Positions 5,222 through 11,343 of a DNA stretch of 11,343 nucleotides are shown here, in pieces. The stretch lies in the NCBI GenBank assembly GCA_035530195.1, contig DATKVG010000152.1, forward strand, positions 1 through 11,343, given 5' to 3'. This stretch comes from JAPLKX01 sp035530195. GTDB taxonomy: Bacteria > Hydrogenedentota > Hydrogenedentia > Hydrogenedentales > SLHB01. The notes under the pieces were generated by a model that worked only from the letters and a program-made list of their open reading frames with translations, did no database searches and had not been told where the DNA came from. The position numbers and the translations under genes are program-made. The stretch's first letter is position 1. Each line of letters opens with the position of its first letter.

Positions 5222-7089
5222 CACTGGATGTCGAACACGCGCGCCAGCGGGTCGCCGTTTGACCGCTCGACGGTCAGGCGCAGTTTTGAAGCGGTGCACT
5301 CGACCTCGTGGCGCACCAGCCGCAGGAAATTGCCCTTCACGCTCGCCAGGACCTTCCAGGCGCCGTCGAGTTCGGCCTCGAGCACATAATCGGCCACCGT
5401 CTCCGGCTGTGGCCCTCGCGTCTGGGGATTGTACGCACTGTCTTCGCCGCTGAGGAACAGCCGGCGGTGCAGCCCGGAATCGAACACGAGCTGGATCGTC
5501 CTGATGGGTTGCGGCGCGCCCCACTCGAGGCAAATCCACTGCGGCCCCGTATCGAGCGGGGCCTGCCACTCGTGGCACAGGTTGTCGCCCACATTGCGCG
5601 TCCAGCCGTCGATGACGTTTGCGCACTTCCCATCAGGCGTTTCGGCGGAGCACGTCACCCGCGTGGCCGCCGCCACGTTCGCCGGATCATCGTGCCGAAT
5701 TGCGATGAGCGACTGGTCATTGCGCAGCAGGTGTTGTTGAAACCGCCGTAGCAGAGCCGGGTCCGCAACAACGTCCCGAGGTAGACAGCCCTCTGCGACG
5801 CAAAAAGCCGCGGCGGCGCCGGCCGCCTGTCCCATGGCGGCGCAGGTGGCCATGACGCGCGTCGACGAAAACGCCACGTGCGATGCGCTGATGTTTCTGC
5901 CGGCCATGAGAAGGTTGGGCCGGTTCACGCTGTACAGTGAGCGCAGCGGGACGTGGTAAGGCTGCTTGAACGGGATCTGCGTGCACGGATCGAGGTCCTT
6001 GCGGTCGATACCCTCGGGTGGGTGGTCGTCCATTGGCCAGCCCCCGTAGGACACCCGGTCCGCGTATGGCTCGGCCCGCTCGAGTTCCTGCTGCGTCATG
6101 ACGTGCTCGCCGCGGATGCGCCGGCTCTCGCGCTTGCCCGGAATCATCCCGACCCAGTCCAGCGCCCACTCGGCCGATTCGGGGTGGTTGCCGCTGTTCT
6201 TGATGTAGTCCCACACCCCGAGAACAATTCGGAGCAACTCATGGCGGATGGCCCGGTTGTCTGCGATCGTATCCATTTCGCCGCCCCACTCGATCCACCA
6301 ATACCCGTACTCCCACGACCGAATGCGCCGGTTGGCAAAATCGTCTTGGGAAAACTTCCGCGCCCACGGCGGCGACGTGAACGGCATGGGCTTTCCGTGC
6401 TTCTTGGCGAAGAACAAGATGCTGTTGCCCATTGTCTTCAGGTCGGACTGCGGCGGCGCCAGCGACTCACCGTACACGTCCCGGCCTTCTCTCCCGCGCA
6501 TGTACTCGGCGCCGGCTGCGGCGGCAAGCCCGGCATCGCCCGTGCAATCAATGAAGTATTGCGCGGTGATTTCGTAGATCTCCTCGAGCAGCGGGCTTAT
6601 CGCGACGACCCCGGCGACGCGGTCTCCCTCGAGGCGCGCGTCGATCACGGCCGTGTCAAGCAGCAGCGTGATGTTCGGCTCCGACACCACTTTATCGTAA
6701 AGGATCAGGTCCCACACCTCGAACGATCGCTGCGGGTTGGTTGCCGATTCCGTCAGTTTCAACTCCTCGATGATGCCCGTCTCGCGCCACAGCGCCAATT
6801 CCTTGGGATTGTTTGCGCCGCACACGTGCATCCGGATCTCGCTGCTCGAGTTGCCGCCAAGCCGCGACCGATCCTGGATTAGCACCACCTTTGCGCCGGC
6901 CCGCGCCGCGCTGATCGCCGCGCAGACGCCCGCCAAACCGCCACCCGCCACCACCACCGTGGCCGCAAGTGTCTTGCGGGTGAGCCGATCGGCGCCGGCC
7001 GAGTTAATTGCAGACGCGGAAACCCCCGCCGCCCCAAAGCTCATCGCTATGCCTCCTGACATCATTATGAAATCGCGGCGCGAATGCAT
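5212..7089 (-). CDS. Tat-exported FAD-dependent oxidoreductase with C-terminal discoidin-like domain
   Basis: A 625-residue flavoprotein of the FAD_oxidored type (PF12831-like), a group sometimes misnamed xanthan lyase. The N-terminus has a twin-arginine signal (SRRDFIM at residues 3-9, followed by a hydrophobic region to about 27), so it is exported folded with its cofactor. The Rossmann FAD motif is GGGLAG (49-54), with the acidic end of the second strand at Asp73 in a DRSRLGGN segment. FIDCTGDAGLA (179-189) and GRNISASHVAFSS (397-409) are the other expected FAD-contact segments. Residues about 475-625 resemble an F5/8 type C (discoidin) beta-sandwich and could bind glycan. I chose the ATG at 7089 because GGAGG (7099-7103 on this strand) is 9 nt upstream; a GTG at 7098 abuts that site. 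The substrate is unknown, and a sugar or polysaccharide-linked oxidation is plausible from domain and context only. Confidence 0.8.
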   Translation of the reverse strand: MHSRRDFIMMSGGIAMSFGAAGVSASAINSAGADRLTRKTLAATVVVAGGGLAGVCAAISAARAGAKVVLIQDRSRLGGNSSSEIRMHVCGANNPKELALWRETGIIEELKLTESATNPQRSFEVWDLILYDKVVSEPNITLLLDTAVIDARLEGDRVAGVVAISPLLEEIYEITAQYFIDCTGDAGLAAAAGAEYMRGREGRDVYGESLAPPQSDLKTMGNSILFFAKKHGKPMPFTSPPWARKFSQDDFANRRIRSWEYGYWWIEWGGEMDTIADNRAIRHELLRIVLGVWDYIKNSGNHPESAEWALDWVGMIPGKRESRRIRGEHVMTQQELERAEPYADRVSYGGWPMDDHPPEGIDRKDLDPCTQIPFKQPYHVPLRSLYSVNRPNLLMAGRNISASHVAFSSTRVMATCAAMGQAAGAAAAFCVAEGCLPRDVVADPALLRRFQQHLLRNDQSLIAIRHDDPANVAAATRVTCSAETPDGKCANVIDGWTRNVGDNLCHEWQAPLDTGPQWICLEWGAPQPIRTIQLVFDSGLHRRLFLSGEDSAYNPQTRGPQPETVADYVLEAELDGAWKVLASVKGNFLRLVRHEVECTASKLRLTVERSNGDPLARVFDIQCYG

Positions 7090-7316
7090 GCTATTCACCC
7101 TCCAAGACCCAAGTCTAGCGCATTCTGCCTTGCGCTTTCACCCGCAGTCTTAACCGCAAGAGGCACAGAAAGATTGCCACTGTCGGGACGCCCCCCGGCC
7201 ACGCGTGGCGCGTGGTGGGGGGTGTCCCTCTTTTTATCCGGCGACGCCGTTTTTCTCAGTGCATTTTGCGGGATTTTAGGTTATGGTAGTGGCGGGACAA
7301 ACGGATTGGGAGTCGT
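7090..7316. other. Divergent intergenic region
   Basis: This 227-nt stretch separates the minus-strand oxidoreductase from the plus-strand glycan operon and should contain promoters for both. I could not identify a convincing -35/-10 pair on either strand. Its only clear element is the strong hairpin at 7185-7235, annotated separately. The AT-richer piece at 7250-7290 is the likeliest location for a plus-strand promoter, but this is a guess. Confidence 0.4.
7185..7235 (+). terminator. Strong intrinsic terminator or attenuator upstream of the WbqC operon
   Basis: The outer stem 7185-7196 pairs with 7217-7228 (12 bp, one G-T wobble). After a small bulge (GG against T), an inner 7-bp stem (7199-7205 with 7209-7215) closes on a TGG loop. 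TCTTTTT follows at 7229-7235. The T tract lies only on the plus-strand side, so it acts on rightward transcripts. No rightward gene ends nearby. It either attenuates the WbqC operon leader, ends a short RNA, or blocks antisense transcription coming through the oxidoreductase gene. Confidence 0.75.
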
Positions 7317-8027
7317 TTGGCCAAACCGGGGACGCCGCGTGTGCTGGTGGGAATTCACCAACTGCATTATGTGCCATGGTTGCGGTATTTCGAGAAAATC
7401 GCGCGCACCGACGTATTCATCGTGCTAGACAACATCCAGTTCAACAAGAACGGCTGGCAGAACCGCAACAAAATCAAATCCGCCACCGGCGTGCCGACAC
7501 TGACCGTGCCGGTGTTTGAGACCTTCGCGCAGAACCTCGATGAAGTCCGGATCCGGTGCGATGTCCCGTGGCGCCGCAAACATTGGCAGTCCATCCGCCA
7601 GTCCTATGCCAAAGCCTCGTTCTTCTCTCACTATGCCGGGTTCCTCGAACACACTTGGTCGCAGGACTGGCAGATGCTCAACGACCTAAACCGGCACATG
7701 CTGCCGTTCTTCCTGGGCGCGTTGGGCATAACGACGCCCGTCGTATACGCCTCCGACGTCAACGTGCCCGGCACTGCGACCGAGCGGCTGGTGAACCTCA
7801 TCAAAGCCGTGGGCGGCGACACGTATTACAGCGGCGCTTACGCTACCGAAGTCTACCTCGATGCGGGGATGCTGCAGGATGCGGGGATAGGGCTTGAGTT
7901 GCAGCGCTGGCGCGCGCCGGCATATCCGCAATTGCACGGCGGGTTCGTCCCCGACCTGTCGATTATCGACCTGCTGATGAATTGCGGGCCGGACTCGCTC
8001 GATGTGCTGATGGGAGGCGCCGCATGA
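7317..8027 (+). CDS. WbqC-family protein
   Basis: A 236-residue cytoplasmic protein of the WbqC-like family (PF08889). The family signature is clear near the N-terminus: GIHQLHYVPWLRYFEKIARTD, then VLDNIQFNKNGWQNRNKI and LTVPV. Its biochemical function is not established to my knowledge, but genes of this family recur in O-antigen and other surface-glycan clusters, often beside DegT-type aminotransferases, as here. The start codon is uncertain. TTG at 7317 has GGGAG (7308-7312) only 4 nt upstream. GTG at 7341 (beginning VLVGIHQ) has GGGGA (7328-7332) 8 nt upstream and would give 228 residues. Both keep the whole signature. The stop overlaps the next start as ATGA (8024-8027), which indicates translational coupling. 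Confidence 0.8.
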   Translation: MAKPGTPRVLVGIHQLHYVPWLRYFEKIARTDVFIVLDNIQFNKNGWQNRNKIKSATGVPTLTVPVFETFAQNLDEVRIRCDVPWRRKHWQSIRQSYAKASFFSHYAGFLEHTWSQDWQMLNDLNRHMLPFFLGALGITTPVVYASDVNVPGTATERLVNLIKAVGGDTYYSGAYATEVYLDAGMLQDAGIGLELQRWRAPAYPQLHGGFVPDLSIIDLLMNCGPDSLDVLMGGAA

Positions 8028-9016
8028 TCCCCCACAGCAAACCAACCATCGGCACAGACGAGATGAATGCCGTTTCCCGCGTGTTGCAGTCGGGCCATTT
8101 GGCACAGGGAGCGGAGGTCGAGGCATTCGAGAAAGAGTGCGCCGAAATGCTCGGCCGCAAGTACGGCGTCGCCGTCAACAGCGGGACCGCCGCGCTCCAT
8201 TTGGCGATCAGCGCGCTTGGCGTTGGCCGCGACGAGCCGGTGGCCGCGCCCTCTTACGGGTGCGCCGCGCTCATCACGGCGATCCGGCTGCACCAGGCCG
8301 CACCGCGCCTGTGCGATATCAACGGCAACTATAACCTCGACCCGGCACTCGTCCCGCTGGACTGCCGGGCCGCCATCGTGCCCCACCTGTTCGGCGCGAC
8401 CGCCGTAATGCCCGCCACCGGCGTCGTCGTCGAAGATATTGCCCAATCCATGGGCGGGCCGACCGGCCGGGCAACCCGCGTTGCCGTCACCTCGTTCTAT
8501 GCCACCAAACTGATCACTACCGGCGAGGGCGGCATGCTCCTCACCGACGACGAGGCGATCGCCGAACACACCCGGGACCTGCGCGAATACGACAACCGGG
8601 ATGATTTCGTCGTGCGCTACCCGTACAAGATGACCGACGTCCAGGCCGCCCTCGGCCGGGTCCAAATCGGACGGCTCCCCGGGTTTCTCGAACGGCGCAG
8701 GGAAATCGCGCTCGAGTACAACGCCGAGTTCTCCGGCCTGCCCCTGCGCCGGCCCAACCCCGACGGCCACGTCTTCTTCCGATACGTGGTCGAAACGGAC
8801 CGGCAGGACCAAGTCATCCCGTTCCTCAACTCGAGGGGAATCGAGGCCAAACGGCCCGTATATCGGCCGGCGCACCACTACCTTGGCGGCGATTTCCCCA
8901 ACTCGCAACGTGCCCACGAAAAATGCGTCTCGCTGCCCCTTTACCCGGCGATGACGCCTGCCGATATAAGGTGTGTGATAAATTCTGTCCAAAAATTCTT
9001 TCACGAGGCCGCCTGA
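8024..9016 (+). CDS. DegT/DnrJ/EryC1/StrS-family sugar aminotransferase (compact)
   Basis: A 330-residue PLP-dependent aminotransferase that probably converts a nucleotide-linked keto-sugar to an amino sugar for a surface glycan. Visible landmarks are NSGTAALHL (52-60), VEDIAQ (136-141, with the cofactor-binding Asp138 and Gln141), the Schiff-base Lys162 in SFYATKLITTGEGG, and KMTDVQAALG near 202-211. The start is the ATG at 8024, with GGGAGG (8012-8017) 6 nt upstream, overlapping the WbqC stop by 4 bp. An in-frame upstream start at 7982 lies inside WbqC and lacks such a site. The protein is shorter than the usual 360-400 residues. The connection between the HLFG strand (121-124) and VEDIAQ is about ten residues shorter than normal, and the usual TFVA-like segment reads SYGC (77-80). 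Catalytic residues are intact, so the gene is probably functional. Confidence 0.88.
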   Translation: MIPHSKPTIGTDEMNAVSRVLQSGHLAQGAEVEAFEKECAEMLGRKYGVAVNSGTAALHLAISALGVGRDEPVAAPSYGCAALITAIRLHQAAPRLCDINGNYNLDPALVPLDCRAAIVPHLFGATAVMPATGVVVEDIAQSMGGPTGRATRVAVTSFYATKLITTGEGGMLLTDDEAIAEHTRDLREYDNRDDFVVRYPYKMTDVQAALGRVQIGRLPGFLERRREIALEYNAEFSGLPLRRPNPDGHVFFRYVVETDRQDQVIPFLNSRGIEAKRPVYRPAHHYLGGDFPNSQRAHEKCVSLPLYPAMTPADIRCVINSVQKFFHEAA

Positions 9017-9025
9017 TGAGGCGCT

Positions 9026-9065
9026 GTCCGTGTTCGCCCGTGTTTGTCCGTGTTGGTCCGTGCGG
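9026..9065 (+). repeat. Tandem 10-bp repeat (GTCCGTGTTn, four units)
   Basis: Four consecutive units with a 10-bp period: GTCCGTGTTC, GCCCGTGTTT, GTCCGTGTTG and GTCCGTGCGG. They lie in the 76-nt gap between the aminotransferase stop and the transferase start, inside an otherwise tight operon. From memory, similar 'gtccgtgttngtccgtg' strings occur between genes in various environmental bacterial genomes. Only this copy is in the window. No spacer-repeat architecture is present, so it is not CRISPR. Confidence 0.6.
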
Positions 9066-9092
9066 TCCAGACCGCAACCAGGGGTTTTCTAA

Positions 9093-10220
9093 ATGTACTG
9101 GCTGACCCACTACTGGCCGCGCACTTATATCACCGTGGGCGTGGCGGCGTTTGTACTGGCGGCGCTGCTGATGCCCGTGGCCATCCTGTTGTTGCGCAGG
9201 CTGCGCATGCTCGACAACGTCTCGCCAGAAAAGCTCCACAAGACGCCCGTCCCACGCGGCGGCGGGATTGTCATGTTCGGCGCATTTGCGGTGGCCGCCG
9301 TCCTGCCCGGCTACCGAAGCACGGAATTCAATGGTGTGATGATCGGCGCGTTTATCTGCATGGCGGTGGGCGCGGTCGACGACTTCTACAACGGCGGGAT
9401 CCGCGGCGTCTGGAAGCTGGCCACTCTGGTCGTCGTCACGCTCATCCTCGAGCGGTTTGGCGTGCGCCTGGACATTTTTGAATGGGCGCCGCTCGACATT
9501 TTCCTGACCATCGTGTGGATCGTCGGCGTGACGAGCGCGTTCAACGGCATCGACAACATGGACGGGCTCGCCTCGGGCATTGCTGCCATCGTCGCGGTCG
9601 TATACCTGTTCATCGCGGTGCAGGCGTGGCTGGTCGTTAGAACCGAAACCAGCCTGGCATGGTTCGGCATGCTGGCCGCCGCACTGATCGGCGCAAACGC
9701 CGGGTTCCTGATCTATAATTTCAAGCCGGCCAGGATTTTCATGGGCGATTCGGGCAGTTTTTTCCTTGGTTTTACGCTTGCCGCACTCGGCGTCATGGGT
9801 GAATGGACGCCCAACCGGCTCATTTCGTGTTCGATCCCGGTGATCGTGCTGGGCGTGCCCCTGTTTGATTTCGCGTATATCCTCATTGCGAGGATCATGC
9901 GCGGCGAAACCAAATCCCTGCGAAGCATCATCGACCACTGCGGCATGGACCACCTCTCGCACCGGCTCACCTGGATGGGGTTCTCGCAGCGCCAGGCCGT
10001 GTTGTTTATTTACCTCATTTGCGTGGCCCTCGGCGTCAGCGGCGTGCTCGTGCGCAACAGCGTCAATTATTTGGATGCCACGCTGGGGATTCTGCAGGGT
10101 CTGTCGGTTTTTGCCATCGTCGTAATCCTGATGGCCGTGGCCAACAGCCGCCATAAACGGCAGATCCGGCCCGTCGAACACGTCCCGTTCGAGCCCGAAA
10201 AACTTAAAAAAGGAGCCTGA
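9093..10220 (+). CDS. Polyprenyl-phosphate sugar-1-phosphate transferase (WecA/TagO/MraY family)
   Basis: A 375-residue polytopic inner-membrane enzyme of the glycosyltransferase 4 (PF00953) family. It transfers a sugar-1-phosphate, usually GlcNAc-1-P, from a UDP-sugar to undecaprenyl phosphate and so starts a lipid-linked glycan. Family motifs appear in order: KLHKTPVPRGGG (47-58), the Asp pair 96-97 in VDDF, FNGIDNMDGLASG (150-162), YNFKPARIFMGDSGS (208-222), PLFDF (256-260) and the loop motif DHLSHRL (286-292). The last is closer to WecA/TagO enzymes than to the HHHxEL of MraY. About ten hydrophobic segments are visible. The start is supported by AGGGG (9080-9084), 8 nt before the ATG. The neighbouring WbqC and DegT genes argue for an O-antigen or exopolysaccharide role rather than peptidoglycan. 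The stop lies 2 nt before the next gene's start. Confidence 0.88.
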   Translation: MYWLTHYWPRTYITVGVAAFVLAALLMPVAILLLRRLRMLDNVSPEKLHKTPVPRGGGIVMFGAFAVAAVLPGYRSTEFNGVMIGAFICMAVGAVDDFYNGGIRGVWKLATLVVVTLILERFGVRLDIFEWAPLDIFLTIVWIVGVTSAFNGIDNMDGLASGIAAIVAVVYLFIAVQAWLVVRTETSLAWFGMLAAALIGANAGFLIYNFKPARIFMGDSGSFFLGFTLAALGVMGEWTPNRLISCSIPVIVLGVPLFDFAYILIARIMRGETKSLRSIIDHCGMDHLSHRLTWMGFSQRQAVLFIYLICVALGVSGVLVRNSVNYLDATLGILQGLSVFAIVVILMAVANSRHKRQIRPVEHVPFEPEKLKKGA

Positions 10221-10222
10221 TC

Positions 10223-11343
10223 GTGTCTCTCATAGCGGTTGCTGCGCTTGCGTTGTGGTGCGGGCGTCCCGCCTGCATTCTTTCGGCGGCTGAGCCGCAA
10301 ATGCCGACCAATTCCGAATGGAACGTGGCCCATTTCGGCGCTGTACCCAATGGCGAGGCCGACAACACCGCCGCGTTCCAAAAAACCCTGGATGCGGCAG
10401 GCGCGGGCGGCGGCGGAACCGTCATAGTTCCAACCGGCCAGTACAGTTTCGCCGGCTCGTTGACTGTTCCCCACGACGTGGCGCTCCGCGGAGTCTCGCC
10501 TTACGCCCCGGCCCACGCCGGTATCCGCGACAAATCGGCCGAAAAACCGGTGTTCGGCACCGTGCTCATGCCGCGTGCTGGCGCCGGCAGCGAAGATGGC
10601 CCGCCATTCATCCTGCTGCAAACCAACTCGACGCTGCAGGGGCTCACCGTGTTCTACCCCGACCAGAATCCCGATGGCAGCGTGCCCACACCGTATCCCT
10701 ACACCGTAGCGATGCGCGGCAACAACCCCGCGATTATCGACGTCCAGTTGCTCAACCCGTACAACGCCATCGACGCCAGCCAAAACCAGCGTGCGCTCGT
10801 GCGGAACATCCACGGCCAGCCGCTCCACATCGGCGTTTACGTCGATTCCGTTTACGACATCGGCCGGATCGAGAACGTCCACTGGAACCCCTGGTGGTCC
10901 ATGTCCAAAGACCTGTTCGAATGGCAGAAAACCAACGGGATCGGGTTCATTTTCGGCAGGACCGACTGGCACTACGTCATCAACACCTTCTGTTTCGGCT
11001 ACAACGTCGGCTACAAATTCATCCAGACCAAAAACGGCGCCACCAACGGCAACTTCCTCGGGATCGGCGCCGACGATTGCCGCACCTCGCTCGTCGTCGA
11101 GCAGAGCGCGCCCATGGGCATCCTGATCACCAACGGCGAGTTTGTCTCGATCGACGGCCCCGATCCCACCATGATACGCGTCGGGCCGGAAAACAAGGGG
11201 ACCGTACGGTTCAGCAACTGCGCGTTCTGGGGCCCCTGCAATCAGAACGCCGTTATCGAAGGGAAAGGCACAATCGGGTTCAGCGACTGCACCTTCGTCC
11301 AGTGGGGCCGGAAAAAAGAAGGCGCCTGGTCGATCGAAGCCAA
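10223..11343 (+). CDS. Secreted pectate-lyase-like right-handed beta-helix protein (partial, 3' end outside window)
   Basis: An open frame of 373 codons with no stop before the window ends. The start is a GTG at 10223 with AGGAG (10211-10215) 7 nt upstream; an in-frame stop at 10205 excludes earlier starts apart from a CTG. Residues 1-23 look like a short signal peptide (hydrophobic, ending SAA) although it lacks early basic residues. Residues about 34-90 match the pectate lyase superfamily 3 (PF12708) entry motif: FGAVPNGEADNTAAFQKTLDAA, then GGTVIVPTGQYSF and LRGVS. Downstream are repeating short beta-strand units rich in Asn and Gly, as in parallel beta-helices. Such folds serve as polysaccharide lyases, hydrolases, epimerases or binding scaffolds; no catalytic set can be assigned. 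It is tightly linked behind the WecA-like gene, suggesting an exported protein acting on the operon's own polymer. Confidence 0.8.
   Translation, partial: MSLIAVAALALWCGRPACILSAAEPQMPTNSEWNVAHFGAVPNGEADNTAAFQKTLDAAGAGGGGTVIVPTGQYSFAGSLTVPHDVALRGVSPYAPAHAGIRDKSAEKPVFGTVLMPRAGAGSEDGPPFILLQTNSTLQGLTVFYPDQNPDGSVPTPYPYTVAMRGNNPAIIDVQLLNPYNAIDASQNQRALVRNIHGQPLHIGVYVDSVYDIGRIENVHWNPWWSMSKDLFEWQKTNGIGFIFGRTDWHYVINTFCFGYNVGYKFIQTKNGATNGNFLGIGADDCRTSLVVEQSAPMGILITNGEFVSIDGPDPTMIRVGPENKGTVRFSNCAFWGPCNQNAVIEGKGTIGFSDCTFVQWGRKKEGAWSIEA

Noticed and set aside
5953..6882. A 309-codon plus-strand frame inside the oxidoreductase gene
   Set aside because: It is antisense to conserved FAD-binding segments and has no domain or ribosome binding site.
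7090..7098. GTG at 7098 as the oxidoreductase start
   Set aside because: It abuts the GGAGG Shine-Dalgarno. The ATG at 7089 has a 9-nt spacing and still gives the full Tat motif.
9026..9065. CRISPR-like array
   Set aside because: The units are 10 bp with no unique spacers and no cas genes nearby.
7853..10181. Two long minus-strand frames (7853-9004 and 8826-10181) opposite the aminotransferase and WecA-like genes
   Set aside because: They lie opposite well-supported genes and have low-complexity His/Asp/Arg-rich composition typical of antisense shadows.

Overview
The window looks like chromosomal DNA of a GC-rich, diderm (outer-membrane) bacterium. It carries two outer-membrane beta-barrel proteins with cleavable signal peptides and a C-terminal Phe. 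It also has a Tat-exported FAD oxidoreductase with a C-terminal carbohydrate-binding-like domain, a type common in Planctomycetota, Lentisphaerota, Hydrogenedentota and relatives. No rRNA or other phylogenetic marker is present, so this placement is inference from gene families and from two interspersed-repeat-like motifs.

Region 1 (1-4030) holds two tandem paralogous porins of the alginate-export type (250-1929 and 2320-3978). Each ends in its own strong intrinsic terminator. Each is preceded by a long untranslated leader, and the two leaders share an unexpectedly well conserved block (about 70-110 and 2145-2185). A good sigma70-type promoter (2088-2116) precedes the second leader.

Region 2 (4031-7316) holds a membrane-anchored amidohydrolase (4109-5221, plus strand). 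It converges on and overlaps by 10 bp a Tat-exported FAD-dependent oxidoreductase (5212-7089, minus strand). A REP-like palindrome lies upstream of the amidohydrolase. The divergent intergenic stretch 7090-7316 contains a very strong plus-strand terminator hairpin with no obvious upstream gene to terminate.

Region 3 (7317-11343) is a plus-strand surface-glycan operon. It encodes a WbqC-family protein, a compact DegT/DnrJ/EryC1/StrS sugar aminotransferase (ATGA overlap), a WecA/MraY-family polyprenyl-phosphate sugar-1-phosphate transferase, and a secreted pectate-lyase-like right-handed beta-helix protein that runs off the window. The likely logic is that an amino sugar is made, a phospho-sugar is loaded on the lipid carrier, and an exported beta-helix protein processes or binds the polymer. 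With the upstream porins and oxidoreductase, the neighbourhood reads as handling of extracellular polysaccharide. No CRISPR array, tRNA, rRNA or transposase was seen. The most unusual signal is the conserved porin leader.
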